In this document: piece after piece, positions 8,000-16,828 of the stretch
How positions within the stretch are numbered: position 1 is the stretch's first letter
Layout of the letters: each line of letters starts with the position of its first letter
NCBI RefSeq assembly: GCF_900091955.1
Contig: NZ_FMDF01000002.1
Coordinates: 1 to 37,431 of the forward strand
Origin: Streptomyces sp. Ncost-T10-10d
GTDB lineage: Bacteria; Actinomycetota; Actinomycetes; Streptomycetales; Streptomycetaceae
DNA: 37,431 bases
Direction: 5' to 3'
Notes under the pieces: model-generated
Told to the model about the DNA's origin: nothing
Database searches by the model: none
The model's input: the letters and a program-made list of their open reading frames with translations, nothing else
Program-made: the position numbers and the translations under genes

Positions 8000-8413
8000 A
8001 TGGGGGACGCAACGGACGTACGGGTGGCGGCCATCGCCAGTCTCACGCCGCTCGAAGAGCTCGACAGCGACCCGTTCCTCGTGGACACCCGCAGCCAGCA
8101 CGACATGTGCGCCCGCTGGGCCGCAGACAAGGGATACGTCGTCACCCGCCAGCTGCGCTTCTACGGGCTGCGCCCCGACCACCACGCACTGTGGTCGGAT
8201 GTCGAGAGCGGCGCTGTCGAAGTCTTCGTCGCCGCCAACGACCGGGTGCTGGCGCGGGCCCTCACCTCGGTGCCGGAGTTCGCCGCGGAATGTGAGCGGC
8301 GCGGCGTACGGCTGGAGATCGCGGGACTGGACGAGCCGCCGTACAACGCCCGTACGAAGGCGAGTGTGCACCGCAGGCTCTCCATGCCCACCGCCGGATA
8401 CGACGGCTGCTGA
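8000..8413 (+). CDS. Small protein resembling a serine-recombinase (resolvase) N-terminal fold
   Basis: A 137-aa protein with ATG 8000 preceded by GGGGGGAA. I know no named gene. Read against the resolvase consensus it keeps the order of elements: RSQHDMCARWAADKGYVV matches the helix after the active-site loop, and LRPDHHALWSDVESGAVEVF matches the RPELQRLLDEVRAGEVDVV segment. VAANDRVLARALTS aligns with WKLDRLARSLTD, and EFAAECERRGVRLEIAG with ELVEELEARGVRLVSL. The YxRVS active-site motif is not intact: the Arg is missing and only a Ser in AIASLT remains nearby. There is no DNA-binding or coiled-coil domain after it. It is probably a catalytically dead resolvase-fold protein; its role is unknown. 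Confidence 0.7.
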   Translation: MGDATDVRVAAIASLTPLEELDSDPFLVDTRSQHDMCARWAADKGYVVTRQLRFYGLRPDHHALWSDVESGAVEVFVAANDRVLARALTSVPEFAAECERRGVRLEIAGLDEPPYNARTKASVHRRLSMPTAGYDGC

Positions 8414-8513
8414 CCGGCCTCCCGACCGCTGCCGCCGGCGGCCCGCGGCCGCGCTGTGAAAAGCTGGGGGACAGGGCCCGGAACGGCGAGGTCCGGACGT
8501 GAGGTGGAACGGC

Positions 8514-10613
8514 GTGGATGACGGGCGATGGCGAACAGCCGGCAGCGCCCTGATGCGAGTGGTTGTGGTGTGGGCGGTCTCGACGCTCACGATGCTGGTG
8601 CTCGCCGGGATTCTGCCGGACTTCCAGCTCCAGTCGGACGACGGCGACAGCATCACCAAGATCGCGTTCACCGCGGCCTGGGGCGCCGGAGCGTTCGGTC
8701 TGCTCTCCGCGCTCGTCTGGCCGGTCCTGGTACGGGCACTGCTCATCGTGCCCGCACTCGTCCTGGGGATGCTGGTCTTCTTCCTGAACGGGTCGCTGCT
8801 GCTGGTCGCCCTGCGGCTCATACCGGACGGGCGAGGCGCCGCCAACCCGGAGACCGCGGTCGTCGTCGCGGCCGTGATGTCCGCCGTCGCCTCCGCGACC
8901 TCCACGGCGCTGGCCGTCCGCGACGACAACGCCTACCGGCGCCGGCTCTCCCGGCTCGCCGACCGCCGCCGACGGCGCAGCGGTGCGGACAGCGGACGCA
9001 GCGGACCGCCGGGCACCGTCTTCATCCAGCTCGACGGCGTCGGCCACGACGTGCTCGCCCGGGCCGCCGACTCCGGCCTGATGCCGACCGTCGCGAACTG
9101 GCTCGCCGACACGGAGAGCCACCGGCTCACCCCGTGGCGTACCGACTGGTCCAGCCAGACCGGCGCCAGCCAGCTCGGCATCCTGCACGGCAGCAACCAC
9201 GACGTCCCCGCCTTCCGCTGGTACGAGAAGGAGACCGGCGACGTCATGGTCTCCAGCCGCCCCGCGAGCGCCATCGAACTCCAGCGGCGGGCCATCGCAC
9301 GCACCCAGGACGGGGGGCTGCTCACACTCGACGGCGCCAGCCGCGGCAACCTCTTCAGCGGCGGCGCCGACCAGCTGGCGCTCGTCCTGTCCATGGCGGC
9401 CCGGCTCGGCAAGGGCCGCCGTTCCCGCGCCGGGTACTTCGCCTACTTCTCCGATCCGGCCAACGCCGTGCGTACGGCGCTGTCGTTCGGCGCCGAGGTC
9501 TGCCGCGAGATCGGGCAGTCGACCCGGGCGCGGATACGGAAGGACACGCCCCGGATCAAGCGCGGTGGGCTCTACCCCTTCATCCGGGCCTTCGCGACCG
9601 TCGTCGAACGCGATGTGGTGGTCGCCGCCGTCATCGGGGACATGTTCGCCGGACGCACCGCCGTCTACGCCGACCTGGTCGCCTACGACGAGGTGGCGCA
9701 CCACTCCGGACCGCACAGCCGTGACGCGGAGAAGGTGCTCGCGCGCCTGGACCGCTCGCTCGCCCTGATCGTCAAGGTCGCCGAACACACCCCGCGCACC
9801 TACCGGATCGTGCTGCTCTCCGACCACGGGCAGAGCCCCGGCGAGACCTTCGCGGGGGCGTACGGGCTGACGCTCAAGGACCTGGTGCGGGCGGGCTGCG
9901 GGCTGCCCGTACCCCGTCGGGCGCAGCACACCCGCAGCGGTTCGGAGGCGCGTGACGCGGTACGGATCGCCCTGCACCGGCCGGTCGAGGAGGGTGAGGT
10001 GGAACGCCGTGCGAAGCCGTCCGACCCGGTCGTCCTCGCCTCCGGCAACCTCGGCCTGATCTCCTTCCCCGACATCGAGGGACGCGCCTCACGCGAACAG
10101 CTCGACCGGAGCCGCCCCGCACTGCTCGGCACCCTCGCCAACCACCCCGGCATCGGCTTTCTGCTGGTCCGCAGCGAGCGGCACGGATCGGTGGTGCTGG
10201 GCCGCGGCGGCACCGAGGTCCCGGTGTCGGAGCTGAAGGACGGGGAAGGGCCGCTGGCCCCCTTCGGCCCGGGCGCGGCGGCCGCGGTGCGCCGCACCGA
10301 CACCTTTCCGCACGTCGCCGACATCATGGTCAACTCGATGCATGACGGGGCCACGGGCTGCGTGCACGCCTTCGAGGAACAGATCGGCTCGCACGGCGGT
10401 CTGGGCGGTGAGCAGTCCCGGCCGTTCCTGCTGTGGCCGGCGGATCTGTCCGCGCCGGTGGCGGAGGGCACGGAGCTGGTGGGGGCCGAGCAGGTGCACG
10501 AGGTGCTGCGGCGCTGGCTGCGGGAGTGCTCGGGACCGCAGATCCCACTGGCACAGCCGGGCGCGGTGGGTGGCGCCGAAGAGGCGGACGGGACGGTTCG
10601 GACGGCCGGCTGA
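8514..10613 (+). CDS. Membrane protein with alkaline-phosphatase-superfamily phosphodiesterase domain
   Basis: About 699 aa. The N-terminal roughly 140 residues hold four hydrophobic segments resembling small holin-like membrane domains. An Arg-rich linker follows, then a type I phosphodiesterase/alkaline-phosphatase-type domain. Its metal and nucleophile residues are visible: Asp174 in FIQLDGVG, Thr216 in SSQTGASQ, the AYDEVAHHSG motif, and LLSDHGQSPG. Such enzymes hydrolyse phosphodiester or pyrophosphate bonds; the membrane anchor suggests activity on lipid- or envelope-linked substrates. The start at GTG 8514 is chosen for the GAGGTGGAAC upstream; GTG 8499 would add five residues. The DNA ligase follows after about 36 bp. 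Confidence 0.8.
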   Translation: MDDGRWRTAGSALMRVVVVWAVSTLTMLVLAGILPDFQLQSDDGDSITKIAFTAAWGAGAFGLLSALVWPVLVRALLIVPALVLGMLVFFLNGSLLLVALRLIPDGRGAANPETAVVVAAVMSAVASATSTALAVRDDNAYRRRLSRLADRRRRRSGADSGRSGPPGTVFIQLDGVGHDVLARAADSGLMPTVANWLADTESHRLTPWRTDWSSQTGASQLGILHGSNHDVPAFRWYEKETGDVMVSSRPASAIELQRRAIARTQDGGLLTLDGASRGNLFSGGADQLALVLSMAARLGKGRRSRAGYFAYFSDPANAVRTALSFGAEVCREIGQSTRARIRKDTPRIKRGGLYPFIRAFATVVERDVVVAAVIGDMFAGRTAVYADLVAYDEVAHHSGPHSRDAEKVLARLDRSLALIVKVAEHTPRTYRIVLLSDHGQSPGETFAGAYGLTLKDLVRAGCGLPVPRRAQHTRSGSEARDAVRIALHRPVEEGEVERRAKPSDPVVLASGNLGLISFPDIEGRASREQLDRSRPALLGTLANHPGIGFLLVRSERHGSVVLGRGGTEVPVSELKDGEGPLAPFGPGAAAAVRRTDTFPHVADIMVNSMHDGATGCVHAFEEQIGSHGGLGGEQSRPFLLWPADLSAPVAEGTELVGAEQVHEVLRRWLRECSGPQIPLAQPGAVGGAEEADGTVRTAG

Positions 10614-10649
10614 GGGCCGTTGTCAGTGGTGGGCGGCAGGATGAGGGGC

Positions 10650-12752
10650 ATGACGAACTCAGCTGTTGTGCTCGCCGATACCGCCGCCTACGCCGCCGCG
10701 GTCGAAGAAGCGTCGCAGGCCGCCGCCGCGTACTACGCCACGGGCGAGAGCACGCTCGACGACGACGCGTACGACCGGCTGGTACGGGGGATCGCCGCAT
10801 ACGAACAGGAGCACCCGCAGGAGGTGCTGGACGCGTCCCCGACCGGCAAGGTGGCGGGCGGCGCCGCGAGCGGGGACGTGCCGCACACGGTGCCGATGCT
10901 GTCCCTGGACAACGTCTTCTCGGCCGAGCAGTTCGCCACATGGACGGCGTCGCTGGAGCGCCGGATCGGCAGACCCGTCGCCGCGTGGAGCGTGGAGCCG
11001 AAGCTCGACGGCCTGGCTGTCGCCGCCCGTTACCGGGCGGGCCGCCTGGAGCAGCTGATCACCCGGGGCGACGGCACCGCGGGCGAGGACGTCTCGCACG
11101 CGATCGGCACCGTCGTCGGCCTCCCCGAGCAGCTCGCCGAGCCGGTGACGATCGAGATGCGCGGCGAGATCCTCATGACGACCGAGCAGTTCGAACAGGC
11201 CAACGCCGTGCGCACCGAGCACGGCGGCGCCCCCTTCGCCAACCCGAGGAACGGCGCGGCGGGCACACTGCGCGCCAAGGACCGCGCGTACACGGTGGAG
11301 ATGACCTTCTTCGCCTACGGTGCCCTGTCGCTGCCCGATTCGGGGGAGCTGACCGACACCCTCGCCGAACTGCCGCACAGCGAGGTCCTGGAGTACGTCG
11401 CACGGCTCGGCGTGCACACGGCGGCGGACACGGACGTGGCACCGCGCATCGTCACCACCGTCGAGGGGGTGCAGGCCCGGGTCGAGGAAGTCGCGGCCCT
11501 GCGCGCCTCGTTGCCGTTCGGCATCGACGGCATCGTGATCAAGGCCGATCTGGCGGCCGACCAGCGCGAGGCCGGTTCAGGGACCAGGGCGCCGCGCTGG
11601 GCCATCGCATACAAACTCCCGGCCGTCGAGAAGGTCACCCGGCTCCTCGGCGTCGAGTGGAACGTCGGCAGGACCGGCATCATCGCGCCACGCGCCGTGC
11701 TGGAACCGGTGGAGATCGACGGCTCGACCGTCAGCTACGCCACACTGCACAACCCGGCCGACATCACCCGCCGCGATCTCCGCCTGGGCGACCGCGTGAT
11801 GGTCTACAAGGCGGGCGACATCATCCCCCGCATCGAGGCGCCCGTCGCCCATCTGCGGACCGGTGACGAGCAGCCCATAGTCTTCCCCGAGGCATGCCCG
11901 CAGTGCGGCTCCGAGATCGACACCAGCGAGCAGCGCTGGCGCTGTGTCCGGGGCCGCGACTGCCGCCTCGTCGCCTCCATCTCGTACGCGGCGGGCCGCG
12001 ACCAGCTCGACATCGAGGGCCTCGGCGCCACCCGGGTCGTCCAGCTCGTCGAGGCCGGGCTGGTGGCCGACTTCGCAGACCTCTTCACCCTCGGCCGCGA
12101 GCAGCTGCTCGGCCTGGAACGGATGGGCGAGACCAGCACCGACAACCTCCTGGCCGCCATCGAAACGGCACGGACCCAGCCGCTCTCCCGGGTCTTCTGC
12201 GCGCTGGGGGTACGCGGCACCGGGCGCTCCATGTCACGGCGGATCGCCCGGTACTTCGCGGACATGGACCGGATCAGGGCCGCCGACGCCGAGGAGCTCC
12301 AGCGCGTCGACGGCATCGGCAAGGAGAAGGCCGCGGGTGTCGTCGCGGAGCTGGTGGAGCTGGCCCCGCTGATCGAGAAGCTGGTGGCCGCCGGGGTCAA
12401 CATGACGGAGCCCGGTGCGACGCCGCCGCCGGAGCCGGGCGAACAGGGCACGGAAGAGGCTGCCGCCGCCGACGGGGAGGCGACCGCCGGTCTGCCGCTG
12501 GACGGGATGACCGTGGTGGTCACCGGCGCCATGACCGGCGTGCTGGAGAAGCTCTCCCGGAATCAGATGAACGAGCTGATCGAGCGCGCCGGCGGGAAGT
12601 CCTCGTCCAGCGTCTCCAAGCGCACCACGCTCCTGGTGGCCGGGGAGAAGGCCGGATCCAAGCGCACCAAGGCCGAGGACCTGGGTGTCCGGATTGCCGC
12701 GCCGGACGAGTTCGCCGAACTGATCGCCGGGTTCCTGCCGTCGGAGGTGTGA
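10650..12752 (+). CDS. ligA: NAD+-dependent DNA ligase
   Basis: A 700-aa enzyme that seals nicks using NAD+. Domain Ia (about residues 1-70, including STLDDDAYD) is followed by the adenylation domain with Lys118 in VEPKLDG. Then come the OB fold, a four-Cys zinc finger (C416, C419, C432, C438), helix-hairpin-helix repeats with the [10 protein letters not shown] motif, and a C-terminal BRCT domain. The linker before BRCT is unusually rich in Pro, Glu and Ala. Sequence and position suggest an accessory paralogue rather than the housekeeping copy; some Streptomyces encode two NAD+ ligases, but the window cannot show the other. ATG 10650 is chosen; in-frame ATG 10641 and GTG 10626 are alternatives. 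Confidence 0.9.
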   Translation: MTNSAVVLADTAAYAAAVEEASQAAAAYYATGESTLDDDAYDRLVRGIAAYEQEHPQEVLDASPTGKVAGGAASGDVPHTVPMLSLDNVFSAEQFATWTASLERRIGRPVAAWSVEPKLDGLAVAARYRAGRLEQLITRGDGTAGEDVSHAIGTVVGLPEQLAEPVTIEMRGEILMTTEQFEQANAVRTEHGGAPFANPRNGAAGTLRAKDRAYTVEMTFFAYGALSLPDSGELTDTLAELPHSEVLEYVARLGVHTAADTDVAPRIVTTVEGVQARVEEVAALRASLPFGIDGIVIKADLAADQREAGSGTRAPRWAIAYKLPAVEKVTRLLGVEWNVGRTGIIAPRAVLEPVEIDGSTVSYATLHNPADITRRDLRLGDRVMVYKAGDIIPRIEAPVAHLRTGDEQPIVFPEACPQCGSEIDTSEQRWRCVRGRDCRLVASISYAAGRDQLDIEGLGATRVVQLVEAGLVADFADLFTLGREQLLGLERMGETSTDNLLAAIETARTQPLSRVFCALGVRGTGRSMSRRIARYFADMDRIRAADAEELQRVDGIGKEKAAGVVAELVELAPLIEKLVAAGVNMTEPGATPPPEPGEQGTEEAAAADGEATAGLPLDGMTVVVTGAMTGVLEKLSRNQMNELIERAGGKSSSSVSKRTTLLVAGEKAGSKRTKAEDLGVRIAAPDEFAELIAGFLPSEV

Positions 12753-12909
12753 CTACTGACGGAGACCTCGCCGCGCCCGAGCCCTTGGATTTTGCCTGGG
12801 AGTGGCTTTCTTTGCCTCCCTATTGCATAGTGAGGGCTCGGCCATGCCTCGCTATCAGCGGGTCAATGGGTGTGTGAACGGCCGCGTCGGCAGGCCGGTG
12901 GGAGGGGCG

Positions 12910-13734
12910 ATGCGTTCGCTGCACAACGGACCGCGACTCGGCCGGTCCGTCCGCCAGGAGTACCGGGGCGTCACCCGCGGCCTCGCCCTCGACCTCGGCA
13001 GTTCACGGACCCGCGCCTGGATGCCCGGACACGGTGTCATCACCGACACCGACGCCTGCGGCGACTTCGGTGCCGGGCCGGGGCACGGCCGCCCGGTCCG
13101 GCGAGGGCGCATCGTCGACCCCGTGTCCTGCGGACGCATGCTCGGCCGTATCGCCGACAGTGCCCTGGGCGCGGACCGCACCGACACCGTGATCGTCCTC
13201 AGCCATCCCGTCCTCGCCGGGTCCGAACACCGCGCCGCGGCGAGGGAACTGATCGCCGCACTCGGGCCGACGAACATCATCGCCCTGGACAGCGCGAGGG
13301 CCGCCGCCGCATGCGCCGGACCACAGGACGGCGGCCCGCTGCTCGTCGTCGACATCGGCGCCGAGCTGACCGAGGCGACCCTCCTTGTCGACGGACTGGT
13401 CCGCGACGCCCGCCAGGCCGAGACGGGACTGACCGACCTCGACCCCTCCGAGCCGCCCACCGCCGTCGTCCGCACCGTCCTGGACATGGTGGACGAGATG
13501 TGGAAGCAGGACCGGCACGGCGCCGTCCTCGGAGCCCTGCGCAAGGGGCCGTTGCTCGCCGGGGGCGGCGCCGCCCGCCCCGACATCACCGACCGGGTCG
13601 CCGTCCGCCTCGGCGTTCCGGTACGTCTCGCCGACGACCCGGCGACCACGGTCGTACGCGGCGCCGGGCTGATACTCAGCTCCGTGCTCCGCAGGGCCGG
13701 CGCGACACCGGCCCTGCCCGGCCGCACGAGGTGA
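12910..13734 (+). CDS. MreB/Mbl-like actin-fold protein, short form
   Basis: A 274-aa actin-fold protein related to rod-shape-determining MreB. The phosphate-1 loop is GLALDLGSSRTRAW (Asp28), the phosphate-2 region is VVDIGAELTEATLL (Asp148), and an adenosine-site Gly run GPLLAGGGAARPD comes later. Canonical MreB is about 340 aa, so this copy lacks roughly 65 residues. Streptomyces carry extra MreB-like genes besides mreB and mbl, and this is likely one. ATG 12910 has GGGAGGGGC directly upstream; the frame is open back to 12802 but without a comparable ribosome site. The stop overlaps the GTG of the secreted Pro-rich protein, which points to co-translation with it and with secDF. Confidence 0.8.
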   Translation: MRSLHNGPRLGRSVRQEYRGVTRGLALDLGSSRTRAWMPGHGVITDTDACGDFGAGPGHGRPVRRGRIVDPVSCGRMLGRIADSALGADRTDTVIVLSHPVLAGSEHRAAARELIAALGPTNIIALDSARAAAACAGPQDGGPLLVVDIGAELTEATLLVDGLVRDARQAETGLTDLDPSEPPTAVVRTVLDMVDEMWKQDRHGAVLGALRKGPLLAGGGAARPDITDRVAVRLGVPVRLADDPATTVVRGAGLILSSVLRRAGATPALPGRTR

Positions 13735-14333
13735 CCCCCCTCCCGGGGCCGCCCCCGGGGAATGTGCCCCCGAGGGCACGGCCGGGCGCCCCGGCGCACC
13801 ACAGAACCGCACAGGCGGCCCGGCAGGTGTTCGTCGCCCTCCTTCTCGCCGTACTCACCATCGTCGTCGGCGCCCCCGCAGCCGCCGGATCCGTACTCCC
13901 CGCCCGGCCGTTCGCCGGTGTTCCACCCTCCGCCGCGTACTCACCCGGCGCCCACCAACCCACCCCGCACACGGACCGGACCGCCCGCACAGGCACCGTC
14001 CACGACACCCGGCGCACCCGCACGGCCACGGCGACCGACCGCCACCGGACGGCGCCGACGACCGCACCCCGGCCCAGGGCCGGCACCGACCACGCCCGGA
14101 CTCCGCACCCTCTCCCGCCGCCCGGCCCCCACTTCCTGCTGCCCGGCGCACCGGGCATCCGCGCACCGCACCACGCCTTGAGGCGAGCCCCCGCCGCACC
14201 CGCTCGCGCCGCCGACCGGTTCCGCGCAGCACTCCCCGCCGTACGCGGTCCTCCGGGGCCGGCCGTTCACCGGCCACCGGTCCTGCCACCGGCCCCGACC
14301 CACAGATCCGCCGGAACGTCCTTGCCGAGGTGA
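13731..14333 (+). CDS. Putative secreted Pro/Arg/Thr-rich protein
   Basis: A 200-aa frame that begins with GTG 13731, overlapping the MreB-like stop as GTGA. GTG 13764 is an alternative start, with GGGGA upstream. An Arg-containing N-terminus leads into a hydrophobic segment (QVFVALLLAVLTIVVG) and an AAAGS-type signal cleavage region. The mature part is low-complexity and rich in Pro, Arg, His and Thr, with no Cys or recognisable domain. It fills the gap between the MreB-like gene and secDF on the same strand, 31 bp before the latter. I recognise no family. It could be a surface or periplasm-like protein handled by the adjacent SecDF, but that is inference. Low complexity makes the gene call less secure. 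Confidence 0.5.
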   Translation: MTPLPGPPPGNVPPRARPGAPAHHRTAQAARQVFVALLLAVLTIVVGAPAAAGSVLPARPFAGVPPSAAYSPGAHQPTPHTDRTARTGTVHDTRRTRTATATDRHRTAPTTAPRPRAGTDHARTPHPLPPPGPHFLLPGAPGIRAPHHALRRAPAAPARAADRFRAALPAVRGPPGPAVHRPPVLPPAPTHRSAGTSLPR

Positions 14334-14364
14334 GGGCGCCCGGCGCCCCCTCGGAGGAAATCCC

Positions 14365-16692
14365 ATGACTCGCGCCACCACGGTGCGAGCGGTTCTGGCT
14401 GCGGCCGTCCTGCTCGTCTCCGTGCTCATCACGCTGACCATGTCACCCAGACTCGGCCTCGACCTTCAGGGCGGCACCAGAATGGTGCTCCAGGCCAAGG
14501 ACTCCGACACCGCGAAGGCGGACCGGGAGGGCACCGACCGCACCCTTGAGGTGCTCCGTCAGCGCATCGACTCCCTCGGTGTCACCGAACCCACCCTGAC
14601 CCGCTCCGGCGAGGACCGGATCATCGTCGAACTCCCTGACGTCCAGGACCCGCGCAAGGCCGCCGAAGTCATCGGCAGGACCGCCCAGCTCAGTTTCCAC
14701 GCCGTCCAGGGCCCCGCCGCGCAGAACGACGACAGGGCGGAGGCCAAGACCGACACCGGGGCCGGCGACGGACCCGGGCTCCCCGACGAGCAGGGCCGCT
14801 CCCTCGACCTCGGTCCGTCCCGGCTCTCCGGCGCGGGCGTCAAGGACGCCACCGCCGTGTTCGACGCCCAACAGGGCGCCGGCTGGACCGTCTCCCTCGA
14901 CTTCCACAAGGACGCGGGCCGCGACTGGACCCGGCTGACCGGTGAGGCCGCCTGTCACCCGGTCGAGGACGACCGGCGCCGCGTCGCCATCGTCCTCGAC
15001 CGGCAGATCATCTCCTCTCCACAGGTTTCCCCCTCGGTCGGCTGCAACGTCGGCCTGCCGTCCGGATCCACCCAGATCACCGGCTCCTTCAGCGCCGACG
15101 AGGCCCGGGAACTGGCCCTGCTCATCAAGGGCGGCGCCCTGCCGCTCCCCGTGGAGATCGTCGAACAGCGAACCGTCGGCCCGACGCTCGGCGCCGCCGC
15201 CATCGACGCCAGCGCCCGGGCCGCCCTCATCGGCGCCGCGGCCACCGCCCTCTTCATCACCATCGTCTACCGGCTCTTCGGCGCGCTCGCCGCCGTCGCA
15301 CTCGCTGCCTACGGGGTGATCTCCTACGCGGCCCTGGTCGCCCTCGGAGTCACCCTCACCCTGCCCGGTCTGGCCGGATTCGTCCTGGCCATCGGGATGG
15401 CGGTCGACGCCAACGTGCTGGTCTTCGAACGGGCCAGAGAGGAACACGCGCAGCACCCGGGCCGCTCCCTGCGCTCCTCGCTGACCGCCGGATTCCGAAA
15501 CGCCTGGAGCGCCGTCGCCGACTCCAACGTCACCACGCTGATCGCGGCCGGGCTGCTCTTCTTCCTCGGCTCCGGGCCGGTGAAGGGTTTCGGTGTCACA
15601 CTCGCCATCGGTGTGCTCGCCTCGATGTTCTCCGCACTCGTCATCGCCCGCGCACTCACCGAGATCGCCGCACGCTCACGATTCGTCAGCGACTACCGGG
15701 GCGTCAACGGCATCGCCGCCCCCGGCCGGGTACGCACCTGGCTGACCCGCCGCGATCCTCAGGTGATGCGTTCGCCGCGCCGTTGGCTGATGATCTCCAC
15801 GGCACTGATCGCCGTCGCAGTCCTCGGCATCGTCGTGCGCGGCGTCAACCTGGGCGTCGAATTCACCGGCGGCCGGCTCGTCGAGTACTCGACGAGCCGG
15901 CCCGTCGACGTCGAGCGGGCCCGCACCGCCCTCGCCGACGCGGGCTTCGGTGACGCCGAGGTCACCACGGCCGGTGCGGGAGACATCTCCGTACGCACCG
16001 GAGAACTCGACAACGACGGCGAACACGCCCTGCGCGCCGCCCTCGCGGAGGAGGGCGGCAAGACCACCAAGGTCCGCGACGAACTCATCGGCCCCAGCCT
16101 CGGCGACGAACTCCGGCGCAACGCTTTGATCGCGCTCGGCATCGCCGTCCTCGTGCAACTGGCGTATCTGGCGGTCCGGTTCCGCTGGACGTTCGCCGTG
16201 GCCTCGGTCGCGGCGCTGGTCCACGACGTCATCATCCTGGTCGGTGCCTTCGCCTGGCTCGGACGCACCGTCGACGGCATCTTCCTGGCCGCACTCCTCA
16301 CTGTCATCGGATACTCCGTCAACGACTCGGTGGTCGTCTTCGACCGGGTGCGGGAACTATGGGCGAAGGCCCGTCGCGTGCCTCTCGCCACGGTCGCCAA
16401 CCAGGCCGTTCTCCAGACCGTCCCGAGAACGGTCAACACCGGGATGGGTGCCCTGTTCATCCTGGCCGCACTCGCCGTGCTGGGCGGCGACTCCCTCGCG
16501 GACTTTGCGCTCGCCCTGCTGATCGGCATCTGCGTCGGCACGTACTCCTCGGTGCTGACCGCCGTACCGGCCGCGCTTCTCCTGGAGCGGAGCAGCAAGG
16601 CCCCGCCGCCCGCCCGGAAGCGGGCTCCGGGACGCCGGTCCGGCACGAAGGCGGCACGCCGGGATCCGCTCGACAACGGGGCACGCGTATAG
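14365..16692 (+). CDS. secDF: Fused protein-export protein SecDF
   Basis: A 775-aa fusion of SecD and SecF, which use the proton gradient to drive late protein export through SecYEG. The SecD half has an N-terminal membrane helix, the GLDLQGG motif (residues 31-37), an extracytoplasmic domain, and helices with GMAVDANVLVFER (Asp348). The SecF half begins near residue 475 with VNLGVEFTGGRLVEY and ends with GYSVNDSVVVFDRVRE (Asp654). ATG 14365 follows TCGGAGGAA. Streptomyces are known to carry separate secD and secF plus an additional fused secDF; this is the fused form. It is the last gene of the run with the MreB-like and secreted proteins and ends before a strong terminator. Confidence 0.93.
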   Translation: MTRATTVRAVLAAAVLLVSVLITLTMSPRLGLDLQGGTRMVLQAKDSDTAKADREGTDRTLEVLRQRIDSLGVTEPTLTRSGEDRIIVELPDVQDPRKAAEVIGRTAQLSFHAVQGPAAQNDDRAEAKTDTGAGDGPGLPDEQGRSLDLGPSRLSGAGVKDATAVFDAQQGAGWTVSLDFHKDAGRDWTRLTGEAACHPVEDDRRRVAIVLDRQIISSPQVSPSVGCNVGLPSGSTQITGSFSADEARELALLIKGGALPLPVEIVEQRTVGPTLGAAAIDASARAALIGAAATALFITIVYRLFGALAAVALAAYGVISYAALVALGVTLTLPGLAGFVLAIGMAVDANVLVFERAREEHAQHPGRSLRSSLTAGFRNAWSAVADSNVTTLIAAGLLFFLGSGPVKGFGVTLAIGVLASMFSALVIARALTEIAARSRFVSDYRGVNGIAAPGRVRTWLTRRDPQVMRSPRRWLMISTALIAVAVLGIVVRGVNLGVEFTGGRLVEYSTSRPVDVERARTALADAGFGDAEVTTAGAGDISVRTGELDNDGEHALRAALAEEGGKTTKVRDELIGPSLGDELRRNALIALGIAVLVQLAYLAVRFRWTFAVASVAALVHDVIILVGAFAWLGRTVDGIFLAALLTVIGYSVNDSVVVFDRVRELWAKARRVPLATVANQAVLQTVPRTVNTGMGALFILAALAVLGGDSLADFALALLIGICVGTYSSVLTAVPAALLLERSSKAPPPARKRAPGRRSGTKAARRDPLDNGARV

Positions 16693-16705
16693 CGGCTCCG
16701 GAACA

Positions 16706-16756
16706 CACATCGCCCCCGCCCCGGGAACCGGCCTCCTTCGGGGCGGGGGCGATGTG
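16706..16756 (+). terminator. Strong terminator after secDF
   Basis: The 18-bp perfect arms CACATCGCCCCCGCCCCG (16706-16723) and their complement (16739-16756) flank a 15-nt loop, 13 bp after the secDF stop. The 13-bp core is shared with the terminator at 7859-7895. Confidence 0.8.
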
Positions 16757-16828
16757 CGTCGGTCGTGGTGTTCCGTGCGCCCGGGGCGGCACAATTCCGA
16801 CCACCCACCCCGTGATCGGAGCGTGCCC

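Noticed and set aside
5971..8145. 724-codon minus-strand frame over the aldehyde dehydrogenase
   Set aside because: Antisense to a full, motif-intact dehydrogenase; low-complexity product without recognisable domains.
8262..9977. 571-codon minus-strand frame over the phosphodiesterase gene
   Set aside because: Antisense shadow of a gene with intact metal-binding motifs.
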